Below are positions 1-5,946 of a stretch of DNA of 6,072 nt, piece by piece. The notes under the pieces were generated by a model. That model was not told the origin of the DNA. It saw only the letters and a list, made by a program, of their open reading frames with translations, and made no database searches. The number at the start of each line of letters is the position of its first letter. Within the stretch, counting starts at the first letter, position 1. The stretch is from an uncultured Veillonella sp. (GTDB taxonomy: Bacteria > Bacillota > Negativicutes > Veillonellales > Veillonellaceae), in contig URPV01000062.1 in assembly GCA_900549805.1 (NCBI GenBank), forward strand, positions 1 through 6,072, given 5' to 3'. The position numbers and the translations under genes are program-made.

Positions 1-156
1 GTTAACCTTCCCAGACAATTGGCTAGCAATTTCTGCAAATACAGGCATCGTGCGGACGCAATAACCGCACAATGGAGCCAAGAAATCAAGTACTACCACA
101 CCGGATTTTGTAAAATCAGCATATTCAGCTGTTTTAAGTTCTTTTAAATCTGCCAT
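1..156 (-). CDS. Thioredoxin-like protein, N-terminal 52 residues (runs off left edge)
   Basis: This is the first 52 codons of a cytoplasmic thioredoxin-fold protein, expected to reduce or exchange protein disulfides; the rest lies beyond the window. The reading starts MADLKELKTAEYADF, then a beta strand (VVVLDF), then the redox motif LAPLCGYC at residues 27-34 and PVFAEIA at residues 38-44. Residues PxF after the second cysteine and the strand-motif-helix order are typical of thioredoxin. What is odd is the motif: canonical thioredoxins read WAxWCGPC, whereas here both tryptophans are leucine and the proline is tyrosine. There is no signal peptide or membrane segment in the visible part. The ATG is supported by AAGGAG at 165-170, eight bases upstream. 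It is transcribed from its own promoter in a repeat-rich region. It could be a specialised thioredoxin paralogue rather than the general TrxA, so I give no symbol. Confidence 0.85.
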   Translation of the reverse strand, partial: MADLKELKTAEYADFTKSGVVVLDFLAPLCGYCVRTMPVFAEIASQLSGKVN

Positions 157-231
157 TTGTATATCTCCTTATTTGAACTTTACTTACCACGCTTTTGAGA
201 TCCCAATAAGACCTCATACTTATCTATATCC

Positions 232-259
232 ATTATATCGAATTTTATCGTTAAGTCAA
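232..259 (-). promoter_or_regulatory. Sigma-A-type promoter of the thioredoxin-like gene
   Basis: On the minus strand, a -35 box TTGACT (254-259) and a perfect -10 box TATAAT (232-237) are separated by 16 bp. Transcription would start near 225, giving a leader of about 68 nt before the ATG at 156. The leader holds a weak 6-bp hairpin (210-215 with 197-202, one G-U pair) and the AAGGAG ribosome site. The promoter lies almost entirely within the proximal unit of the 24-bp tandem repeat. A second, perfect -35-like TTGACA lies 24 bp upstream (278-283) but has no good -10 at a proper distance. Confidence 0.75.
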
Positions 260-283
260 TATCGAAATTTATCGTTTTGTCAA
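236..283 (-). repeat. Tandem 24-bp repeat with four CGATA boxes over the thioredoxin promoter
   Basis: Two adjacent 24-bp units (260-283 and 236-259) match at 21 of 24 positions. On the minus strand each reads TTGAC-NN-AACGATAAA-W-TTCGATA. This places four CGATA pentamers at 270-274, 260-264, 246-250 and 236-240, with start-to-start spacings of 10, 14 and 10 bp. Ten bp is about one helical turn, so boxes within a unit face the same side of the DNA. The repeat covers the -35 box, the spacer and the first bases of the -10. That position and periodicity look like an operator for a protein that binds direct repeats, such as an OmpR/PhoB-type response regulator. The repeat is seen directly; the regulatory role is inferred and the regulator is unknown. 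Confidence 0.7.
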
Positions 284-304
284 AAATAACCCTATGGTAA
301 AAGC

Positions 305-339
305 AAAAGGAGTCTATCTTTTATAGATAGACTCCTTTT
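305..339 (-). terminator. Intrinsic terminator after gluQRS
   Basis: A perfect 15-bp stem (305-319 with 325-339) closes a 5-nt loop. On the minus strand it is followed by a T-rich tail (the stem ends in TTTT, then GCTTTTACC), the form of a rho-independent terminator. It begins 13 nt after the gluQRS stop codon and separates the peptidase-gluQRS transcript from the thioredoxin promoter. The plus-strand orientation lacks a comparable extended T tract beyond the stem, so termination of minus-strand transcripts is the natural reading. Confidence 0.88.
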
Positions 340-352
340 CCACTAGCCCCCA

Positions 353-1309
353 CTAAAGAGGCATCTTAGGCATGGTAATTTGATTAGCACTTAAACAATC
401 TAGGTTCAATCCTCCACTCTTCCACAGAGAAATAAGGTCCATAAGGGATGGATTCCCACTTCCTTCAAAGAGGCCTGTGACCCTAACGAGGTGTCCTAGG
501 ATTTGGCGACTACTATAACCAGCCGCTCGCAGATCAGCGACCGTAATAGAAGCCTGTCTTTTAGATAGGCGGTAGCCTTGTTCATCAACTAATAGAGGCG
601 CATGGCAATAGGTCGGATGATCCTGATTCAAGAGCTTATAAAGATAAATTTGTTGAGCTGTTGCATCCAATAGATCTGCCCCGCGAACCACTTCTGTTAC
701 CCCCATGGCCAAATCATCCAGGACCACTGCTAAATTATAGGCAAACATACCATCTGCTCGCTTAAGGACAAAATCATCAGCCCCCTCTACTAAGTCTGTC
801 ACTACAGGTCCCTGCCAAGAATCATCAAAGGCGATTTGACAAGATTCTAAACGTAACCGGTAGGACGGCGCCTTATCTTGGCCCATAATACTCCGTTGCT
901 TACTATCCAAATTCCGGCAATGACCATCATATAAGAGCCTGTGTTCCCCCCTATGTGGGGCAGAAGCTATTGCTTGTATCCGTGCCCGATTACAGAAACA
1001 GGGATAGATTTTTCCTTCCTCTTCCCACTGTCTAAGGATCTTGTCATAGTAAGAATCACGATGGGACTGCCAATACGTTTCTTGGTCACTTGACACGCGA
1101 GGCCCTTGATCCCAATCGAAACCCAACCATTCCAAATCATCTAAGAGGGTCTCTCCCAATTGCCGCTTGGAACGCTGTTTATCGATATCCTCCATGCGAA
1201 TAAGAAAGTCTCCTCCCTGAGCCCGGGTCGACAGGTAGGCCAAGAGGGCTACCCACACATTCCCCAAATGGATATGACCCGTAGGGCTAGGGGCAAAACG
1301 ACCTTTCAT
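353..1309 (-). CDS. gluQRS: Glutamyl-Q tRNA(Asp) synthetase (GluQ-RS)
   Basis: GluQ-RS activates glutamate with ATP and transfers it to the queuosine base at position 34 of tRNA-Asp; it is a paralogue of the catalytic half of glutamyl-tRNA synthetase and acts in the cytoplasm. The 318-residue protein starts GRFAPSPTGHIHLGN (residues 3-17, HIGH-type ATP site) and has the KMSKS-type loop as LSKRQ (248-252). A zinc knuckle is visible as C104, C106, Y127 and C131. The family blocks FVLKRADGMFAYNLAVVLDD (180-199) and VVRGADLLDAT (207-217) are intact. It ends near residue 318 with no anticodon-binding domain, which distinguishes GluQ-RS from full GluRS (about 470-500 residues). The ATG is set by AGGAGG at 1314-1319. 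It follows the M16C peptidase after only 8 bp, so the two are probably one transcript, ended by the hairpin at 305-339. Its presence implies that the host makes or salvages queuosine. Confidence 0.95.
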   Translation of the reverse strand: MKGRFAPSPTGHIHLGNVWVALLAYLSTRAQGGDFLIRMEDIDKQRSKRQLGETLLDDLEWLGFDWDQGPRVSSDQETYWQSHRDSYYDKILRQWEEEGKIYPCFCNRARIQAIASAPHRGEHRLLYDGHCRNLDSKQRSIMGQDKAPSYRLRLESCQIAFDDSWQGPVVTDLVEGADDFVLKRADGMFAYNLAVVLDDLAMGVTEVVRGADLLDATAQQIYLYKLLNQDHPTYCHAPLLVDEQGYRLSKRQASITVADLRAAGYSSRQILGHLVRVTGLFEGSGNPSLMDLISLWKSGGLNLDCLSANQITMPKMPL

Positions 1310-1313
1310 AAGA

Positions 1314-1320
1314 CCTCCTA
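1314..1320 (-). promoter_or_regulatory. gluQRS ribosome site overlapping the upstream stop codon
   Basis: The minus strand reads TAGGAGGTCTTATG: the TAG stop of the M16C peptidase (1318-1320) overlaps the consensus Shine-Dalgarno AGGAGG (1314-1319), which lies 4 nt from the gluQRS ATG. A ribosome terminating on the peptidase is therefore sitting on the gluQRS initiation region. This suggests translational coupling of the two genes; the overlap is seen and the coupling is inferred. Confidence 0.85.
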
Positions 1321-4230
1321 AGAAAGGGAAATAATCCGATCAAAGAGATAGTCAGCCTCTTTAATCGTTTGTTCGTTCCCCATGGTACATACGTGTTGAT
1401 CATTCATCACATCCCGCACCACTTGAGCCAAATCCTTAATATCCTCCGGACGGCAATCAATAACCTCTTGGCGGAAATCCACCTTAGCTTGATGGCTAAG
1501 ACCAGAGAAATAGTCGCTCATGGCCCGAGGTCCAATAAGAGATGGCGTCATCGGTAAGTCAAGACCAGACATGGTGCCAATAATATACTTACGCATTTCC
1601 CGGTCATTGATACTAAAACCATCCAAGTAGTCAGCTAATTCCTTATAGGCATCCAAGGTTTCTACTAGGTTTGGATCTCGGTAGGAGCAGAGGACCATAT
1701 TGCCATTATCATAAAAGTTAGCAAAGGCCCCATAAGCACCACCTTGTACGCGAACCTTAATCCAGAGGTATTCATAGCGGAGAATGGTTTCCAAAACGGA
1801 CATGGCTCCTACATAGGCGTGACCATGATCTAGGAAGTTTCCTCCTTGGGCCACATACTGAACCTTACCAGCTGTGTAAATACCTTCACTCTTAACCTCT
1901 TTAGAGAAATGTAGTTGTCCTGTTGGTAATTCTTCTTGTGGAAGAGACGCTAAAGAATCTTGGGCCAAGGCCAAGAAAGTCTTGTCCTCCCCTTCTTGTC
2001 CCACCAAAAGGACATGTAAGTTATTAGCCCGGAAAATTTTCTTAGCAACCTTACTCAAGTTAAGAGATAGATCTGCCATTTTTTTAGGGTCTTTGACTAG
2101 AGCCTGTAGATTTTGATAAAGAGACAGATTGCCTGCATCCTTAAACTTACCTAACTCAGAAAACTGCGCCATAAGCCGTTGGGACACAAGGGTGTGACCG
2201 CGACGGAAGGCTTCATTATCCCAGATAGCCTTATTTTCATTGACGATTTCTTCCAAGCGCCCCTGGTCTGTATAGTGGGACTCTTTAATGATATAGTCCA
2301 CAATACGAACCAATTCAGGCAGCTTACTATGAAGGGCCTTGGCACGGATTACAAAGAAGGGACGATAGTCATGGCGCGACCGATTTTTGCCGATGCCGAT
2401 AATGTCCGTAGAAAAACCACCTAAGTTGAGGTTAATATCCTTAGCTACTTGATCATAGGCCTTATCCCCTGCATTAACCCGGCCCAACATATCAGACAAG
2501 AGATCCGCGTAGAAGAGTTCTTCCTCTGTGAGGCAATCTAAGCCAAAGTAGTATGCTACATAGTTAATACCTTTGGCAAAGGTTGGTACAAAGTGGAAGC
2601 TCGTAGGCCCCACTTGGGAATCAATCCGTTCAATCTTGTCCACTTGTGGCGATAAATCGGATAATTCCAAGAGAGGAATACTAGCTAAGGCTTCCTCAGA
2701 GTCAGGGCATTCTTGTCGCTCCTTAAGATGCTTTGTTTTAGCAATTATATCTTCCAATTCTTGGTCAGACATAGCTTCCTTAAGAGCTGCTAGTTTCTCT
2801 GTTAGTGCCTTATCCTTCTTCTCTTGCAAGCCAGGTTCAGGATAGATGCTTATCAAAGCCTTATGGTTATTTCTTAACAAAGACTCTTTGACTAAATCTT
2901 GGAAGTAGGCACCCTCTAAACCAGCACGAATTGCGGCTAGAGCCTTTTCATAGTGAAGGAGTTCCAAAGGATCTTTTCCGTAGAGCCAATTATCCATCAT
3001 ACGGATGACGTAGGCCAAGCCGATTGGGCGACCGCCAAAATCAGCTTCCCGCAAAGAAAATTCAATAGAGTTTAAAGAAGCCTCTAATAGCTCCTTATCT
3101 AACCCCTTAGCAGCAATCTCTGCAAGAGTCTTATCTACAATAGCCTTAAGGTCTGCCTCCTTACCCATATCAGAACCAGAGACAGCAATATTCCACAGAG
3201 GTTGGCGGATGGAATCTAAATAGTAACCGGAAATATCAGACCCTACGCCAGCCTTGATAAGAGCCTGTTTAAGAGGGGCAGCAGGCGACGTCAAAAGAGC
3301 ATGGGTCAAGACTTCAAACGCTAAGGACTTCTCTTGATCCATACCATTGAGCACATAGGTCAAGGCATGAAGGGTTTTTCCTTCCTTAGTTTCCTCGGAA
3401 CCAATACTATACGAATAGGCAGCTTGTACACCTTCAGCAAGAGGTGCTTGCAAGCCGATTTCCGTATTAGTTACATCAATAGCGTCAAAATGACTAAGGT
3501 ATTCCTCATCAATGAAAGCCAAATGCGATTCTATATCCATTTGCCCAAAGAGGAAAATATAGGCATTAGATGGATGATAGTAGGTCCTGTAAAAGTCTTG
3601 GAAGTTTTCATAGGTTAAATCCGTAATGAAATCAGGATCCCCACCAGAATCAACACCATAGGTTGTATCTGGGAAGAGTGCCTCCATGCTGTGTCGTTCC
3701 AAAATAGAATCTGGCGAAGAATAAACCCCTTTCATCTCATTGAATACAACGCCCTTATAGGTCAACGGATCTTCTTTACTTTCTAATTCGTAGTGCCAAC
3801 CTTCTTGCATGACGATTTCAGGATCTTCTGCTACGCGAGGGAAAAAGACCGCATCCAAATACACGTCCATGAGGTTGTGGAAGTCCTTATCATTTTTGGA
3901 GGCTACCGGATACATAGTCTTATCCGGATAGGTCATAGCGTTGAGGAAGGTATTGAGAGAGCCCTTAACCAATTCTACGAAGGGTTCTTTTAGGGGGAAC
4001 TTGCGGGATCCACAGAGTACGGAGTGTTCCATAATATGAGCAACTCCCGTATTGTCTTTTGGGGTAGTTCGAAAGGCAATATTAAAAACCTTATTGGTAT
4101 CTGGTGCGTCAATATAAATGAGATGCGCTCCAGATTTATCATGCTTCATTTCATAGGCTGTCCCATTAATTTCATCGATGTGTTCGATGCGATTGAGGGT
4201 GAAGCCAGAGTAAGTTTTATTGAGTTCCAT
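1318..4230 (-). CDS. M16C-family zinc metallopeptidase, presequence protease (PreP/Cym1) type
   Basis: A 970-residue peptidase of the M16C branch, which includes plant and mitochondrial PreP, yeast Cym1 and Plasmodium falcilysin. The family forms a closed chamber that degrades short unfolded peptides; in a bacterium it probably recycles peptides in the cytosol, as no signal peptide is visible. The inverted zinc motif HxxEH is at H65, E68 and H69 (HIMEHSVL), and the third zinc ligand is probably E165 in VVFNEMKG. A charged helical linker (about 466-515), as in PreP, joins the two halves. The C-terminal half carries the arginine/tyrosine pair that completes the site, R827 and Y833 in RVQGGAYGA, six residues apart as in plant PreP. 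Length is normal for the family and nothing is broken. The ATG has AGGAG at 4236-4240, five nt upstream. It is the first gene of a probable operon with gluQRS. The family is clear; the physiological substrate is unknown. Confidence 0.94.
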   Translation of the reverse strand: MELNKTYSGFTLNRIEHIDEINGTAYEMKHDKSGAHLIYIDAPDTNKVFNIAFRTTPKDNTGVAHIMEHSVLCGSRKFPLKEPFVELVKGSLNTFLNAMTYPDKTMYPVASKNDKDFHNLMDVYLDAVFFPRVAEDPEIVMQEGWHYELESKEDPLTYKGVVFNEMKGVYSSPDSILERHSMEALFPDTTYGVDSGGDPDFITDLTYENFQDFYRTYYHPSNAYIFLFGQMDIESHLAFIDEEYLSHFDAIDVTNTEIGLQAPLAEGVQAAYSYSIGSEETKEGKTLHALTYVLNGMDQEKSLAFEVLTHALLTSPAAPLKQALIKAGVGSDISGYYLDSIRQPLWNIAVSGSDMGKEADLKAIVDKTLAEIAAKGLDKELLEASLNSIEFSLREADFGGRPIGLAYVIRMMDNWLYGKDPLELLHYEKALAAIRAGLEGAYFQDLVKESLLRNNHKALISIYPEPGLQEKKDKALTEKLAALKEAMSDQELEDIIAKTKHLKERQECPDSEEALASIPLLELSDLSPQVDKIERIDSQVGPTSFHFVPTFAKGINYVAYYFGLDCLTEEELFYADLLSDMLGRVNAGDKAYDQVAKDINLNLGGFSTDIIGIGKNRSRHDYRPFFVIRAKALHSKLPELVRIVDYIIKESHYTDQGRLEEIVNENKAIWDNEAFRRGHTLVSQRLMAQFSELGKFKDAGNLSLYQNLQALVKDPKKMADLSLNLSKVAKKIFRANNLHVLLVGQEGEDKTFLALAQDSLASLPQEELPTGQLHFSKEVKSEGIYTAGKVQYVAQGGNFLDHGHAYVGAMSVLETILRYEYLWIKVRVQGGAYGAFANFYDNGNMVLCSYRDPNLVETLDAYKELADYLDGFSINDREMRKYIIGTMSGLDLPMTPSLIGPRAMSDYFSGLSHQAKVDFRQEVIDCRPEDIKDLAQVVRDVMNDQHVCTMGNEQTIKEADYLFDRIISLS

Positions 4231-4317
4231 AGCAACTCCTAATCATAAAATGCGGCCCTAAAAAGGCCTATCTATCGTAAATTGACAAGCAACTTATGCT
4301 CATATACATATGGGTTT

Positions 4318-4350
4318 ATTATACCATACGAACAGATGGGGAAATGAAAG
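4318..4350 (-). promoter_or_regulatory. Extended -10 promoter for the M16C peptidase-gluQRS operon
   Basis: On the minus strand, TGGTATAAT gives a perfect -10 (TATAAT, 4318-4323) with the TG of an extended -10. The -35 is poor: the best candidates are the T-rich hexamers CTTTCA/TTTCAT at about 4344-4350. Extended -10 promoters often tolerate this. Those hexamers lie in the tail of the upstream terminator, so the end of one transcript and the promoter of the next share bases. Transcription would begin near 4311, giving an approximately 80-nt leader. The leader includes a short GGCC/GGCC hairpin (4255-4268), and the 7-mer AGTTGCT occurs in it twice (4288-4294 and 4231-4237). Confidence 0.65.
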
Positions 4351-4395
4351 GGGGCTGTAACAGAACGCGGTTTTACCGCATTCTGTTACAGCCCC
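4351..4395 (-). terminator. Long hairpin terminator closing the lysC transcript
   Basis: GGGGCTGTAACAGAA (4351-4365) pairs perfectly with 4381-4395, and an inner 5-bp stem (4367-4371 with 4375-4379) leaves a 3-nt loop. The single C/A mismatch between the two parts on the plus strand becomes a G-U pair in a minus-strand RNA, giving a continuous 21-bp stem with an AAA loop. This supports a function on the minus strand. It starts 4 nt after the stop codon of the 105-residue gene. The downstream tail, CTTTCATTTCC, is only moderately T-rich, so termination may be incomplete or the hairpin may also protect the mRNA 3' end. Confidence 0.78.
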
Positions 4396-4399
4396 ACTA

Positions 4400-4717
4400 C
4401 TAGGATTCTAAAGCCCATTTTTTATTGCGTCGACAAACCAATAATCCTTCTAGAATGACCCGGAAATTCTCGAAGGACATAAGCCGACTAGGATACATAT
4501 CATCTACGACTCGATAGGAAATAGTTACCTCCCCTTTGTCATAGTCATAGTAAACTCCATGACGTTGAGTAGTATCCGTAAAACCTGTTGTCAACTGTTC
4601 AGCCGAAGGAAGGGGTTGGTTTTGCAAGTGGTCAATCATATCATGCAAGAGTCCTTCCCTTCTTACATCATCATTGAGGATCTCTTGCATGAAGCTATCA
4701 AGTGCATCCATAACCAT
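4400..4717 (-). CDS. Uncharacterised 105-residue protein coupled to lysC
   Basis: I do not recognise this protein. It is a small, soluble-looking, acidic protein with no signal peptide, membrane segment or cysteine-rich motif (one Cys, near the C-terminus). Residues 1-33 look helical (MDALDSFMQEIL, GLLHDMIDHLQ). A probable beta hairpin follows (GVYYDYDKGEVTISYRVV, about 54-71), then a helix (FENFRVILEGLLV) and a basic tail (CRRNKKW). Its ATG overlaps the lysC stop by one base (TAATG), with only a weak GGGG upstream, so translation probably depends on ribosomes finishing lysC. A second ATG two codons in (4711) is an alternative start. The terminator 4 nt after its stop makes it the last gene of the lysC transcript. 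The tight coupling argues that it is a real gene, and perhaps one made in proportion to aspartokinase; any role in amino acid synthesis is a guess from position. Confidence 0.82.
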   Translation of the reverse strand: MVMDALDSFMQEILNDDVRREGLLHDMIDHLQNQPLPSAEQLTTGFTDTTQRHGVYYDYDKGEVTISYRVVDDMYPSRLMSFENFRVILEGLLVCRRNKKWALES

Positions 4718-5211
4718 TAACCCCGTTCTGCAAAGAAGAGTTTTTCATGGATAGCCTTTACAGCATCCTTAACGCGTTCTTCTTTTACTAAACAAGTGAT
4801 AGAAATTTCAGACGTAGAAATAATTTCCACGTTAATCCCTTCTTGGCCCAAGATATCAAACATTTGTGCAGCCACGCCTGGTTGTCCTAACATACCCGCG
4901 CCAACGACAGATACCTTCGCTACATCTTCATCAATATTGATATCGTCCATATTGATTTCTTTATGAATTTCATCAATGATTTCCTTAGCTTGTGGCACAT
5001 CATCATTCATGACCGTGAATACGATATCTGTCTTAGCATCGTTATTGGAACGAATCGATTGAACAATCATATCCACATCCACATTGTGAGCTGCCAAAGC
5101 TTTGAATACTTTAGCCGCTACACCTGGTTTATTCTCTACGCCAATCAAGGATACCTTGGCAGCGTTTTTATCATCAGCTACGCCTGTAATAACGCGTTTA
5201 TTGTGTTCCAT
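4717..5211 (-). CDS. lysC: Aspartokinase beta subunit from an internal in-frame start
   Basis: Within lysC, ATG at 5211 (Met246 of the full protein) is preceded by GGGAGG at 5220-5225 with an 8-nt gap, a stronger ribosome site than that of lysC itself. The product would be the last 164 residues, exactly the ACT regulatory region, starting MEHNKRVITGVADDKNAAKV. Known cases are B. subtilis aspartokinase II and C. glutamicum LysC, where an in-frame internal start makes a small beta subunit that assembles with the full-length alpha subunit (alpha2beta2). The position and length here fit those examples. Start and ribosome site are seen directly; production of the protein is inferred. Confidence 0.65.
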   Translation of the reverse strand: MEHNKRVITGVADDKNAAKVSLIGVENKPGVAAKVFKALAAHNVDVDMIVQSIRSNNDAKTDIVFTVMNDDVPQAKEIIDEIHKEINMDDINIDEDVAKVSVVGAGMLGQPGVAAQMFDILGQEGINVEIISTSEISITCLVKEERVKDAVKAIHEKLFFAERG

Positions 5212-5946
5212 TGTATAGTCCTCCCGGATAATTGTCCCTTGATCACTGGTGAAAGTTGATCGTACATGAATTGGCACTCCATAGCGTAGGCCCATTTCAA
5301 CCGCCCGTGGTTGCATAACACCTGCACCAAGGCGAGCCATTTCTAACATTTCACCATAGGTAATTTCAGGCAATTTTTCTGCTTCTGGGCAAACCCGAGG
5401 GTCTGTAGAGTATACACCATCTACATCGGTAAAGATTTCACATACATCCGCCTTCATAGCACCTGCCAAAGCAACAGCTGTTGTATCAGAACCACCACGA
5501 CCTAAGGTCGCCATATCACCATCTTCAGTAATGCCTTGGAATCCAGCCACTACAACTATGTTACCTGCATCCAATGCTTCAAACACACGACCTGGTTCTA
5601 CACCCAAAATACGACCTTTGTTAAAGGCATCAGAGGACTTAATCCCAGCTTGGGCGCCAGTCATAGAGATAGCCTTTTGCCCCCGTGTTTCGAAGGCCAT
5701 GGCCATCAAGGAAATAGTTACCTGTTCCCCAGTGCAGAGAAGGCGGTCCATCTCCCGACCATAAGGTTTATTGGTCACTTGCTTAGCTAAGCCTACCAGA
5801 TCATCCGTTGTATCTCCCATGGCAGATACGACGATGACAATTTGATCATCCTCTTGGCGCTCGCGCAAGACGCGATCCACGATATTAAATATTTTTTCTG
5901 GTGTTGCTACGGAAGAACCACCAAATTTTTTAACGATTAAAGGCAC
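4717..5946 (-). CDS. lysC: Aspartate kinase (aspartokinase) with two ACT domains
   Basis: Aspartokinase phosphorylates L-aspartate with ATP, the first committed step to lysine, diaminopimelate, threonine and methionine. Residues are numbered from a GTG start. The kinase domain has KFGGSS (7-12), SAMGDTTDDL (41-50), TGEQ (72-75), RGGSDTTA (150-157) and TDVDGVYSTDPR (173-184). Two ACT domains follow, beginning VSLIGVENKPG (265-275) and VSVVGAGMLGQPG (345-357), with STSEISIT (377-384). This layout is the lysine- and/or threonine-inhibited, monofunctional LysC type. No homoserine dehydrogenase domain is fused. I chose GTG at 5946 (409 residues, normal length): it has GAGGG seven nt upstream and starts at MPLIVKKFGG. 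The longer reading from a TTG at 5982 adds an atypical 12-residue N-terminus and would begin within a few bases of the predicted transcription start. An internal start inside the gene probably makes a second product. The stop overlaps the next gene. Confidence 0.95.
   Translation of the reverse strand: MPLIVKKFGGSSVATPEKIFNIVDRVLRERQEDDQIVIVVSAMGDTTDDLVGLAKQVTNKPYGREMDRLLCTGEQVTISLMAMAFETRGQKAISMTGAQAGIKSSDAFNKGRILGVEPGRVFEALDAGNIVVVAGFQGITEDGDMATLGRGGSDTTAVALAGAMKADVCEIFTDVDGVYSTDPRVCPEAEKLPEITYGEMLEMARLGAGVMQPRAVEMGLRYGVPIHVRSTFTSDQGTIIREDYTMEHNKRVITGVADDKNAAKVSLIGVENKPGVAAKVFKALAAHNVDVDMIVQSIRSNNDAKTDIVFTVMNDDVPQAKEIIDEIHKEINMDDINIDEDVAKVSVVGAGMLGQPGVAAQMFDILGQEGINVEIISTSEISITCLVKEERVKDAVKAIHEKLFFAERG
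5220..5225 (-). promoter_or_regulatory. Internal ribosome site for the aspartokinase beta subunit
   Basis: GGGAGG on the minus strand, 8 nt before the in-frame ATG at 5211, within the coding sequence that joins the kinase domain to the ACT domains (codons of Ile240-Arg241-Glu242). The arginine is encoded by CGG and the glutamate by GAG, which together create the purine run; the site therefore reflects synonymous choices as well as protein sequence. Confidence 0.65.

Noticed and set aside
197..215. Leader hairpin of the thioredoxin-like gene as an attenuator or thermosensor
   Set aside because: Six pairs including one G-U, with a 7-nt loop and no overlap with the ribosome site, is too weak to claim a function.
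353..1309. Truncated glutamyl-tRNA synthetase (gltX) pseudogene
   Set aside because: The short length is normal for GluQ-RS, the zinc ligands and both ATP motifs are intact, and the GluQ-RS signature blocks are present.
2151..2345. A 64-codon minus-strand frame within the peptidase
   Set aside because: It is an alternative frame inside a well-supported gene and its sequence has no protein-like pattern.
1369..4242. Several plus-strand open frames of 62-94 codons opposite the M16C peptidase
   Set aside because: They lie antisense to a gene with intact family motifs throughout, resemble no known proteins and are expected by chance opposite a long coding sequence.
4282..4310. Plus-strand promoter starting with a perfect TTGACA
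   Set aside because: At 17 bp the -10 candidate (TACATA) matches only half of consensus, and there is no plus-strand gene for it to serve; it would run at once into the 4351-4395 hairpin.
4963..5790. Plus-strand open frames of 77-98 codons opposite lysC
   Set aside because: They are antisense to conserved aspartokinase motifs and give composition-biased, unconvincing translations.
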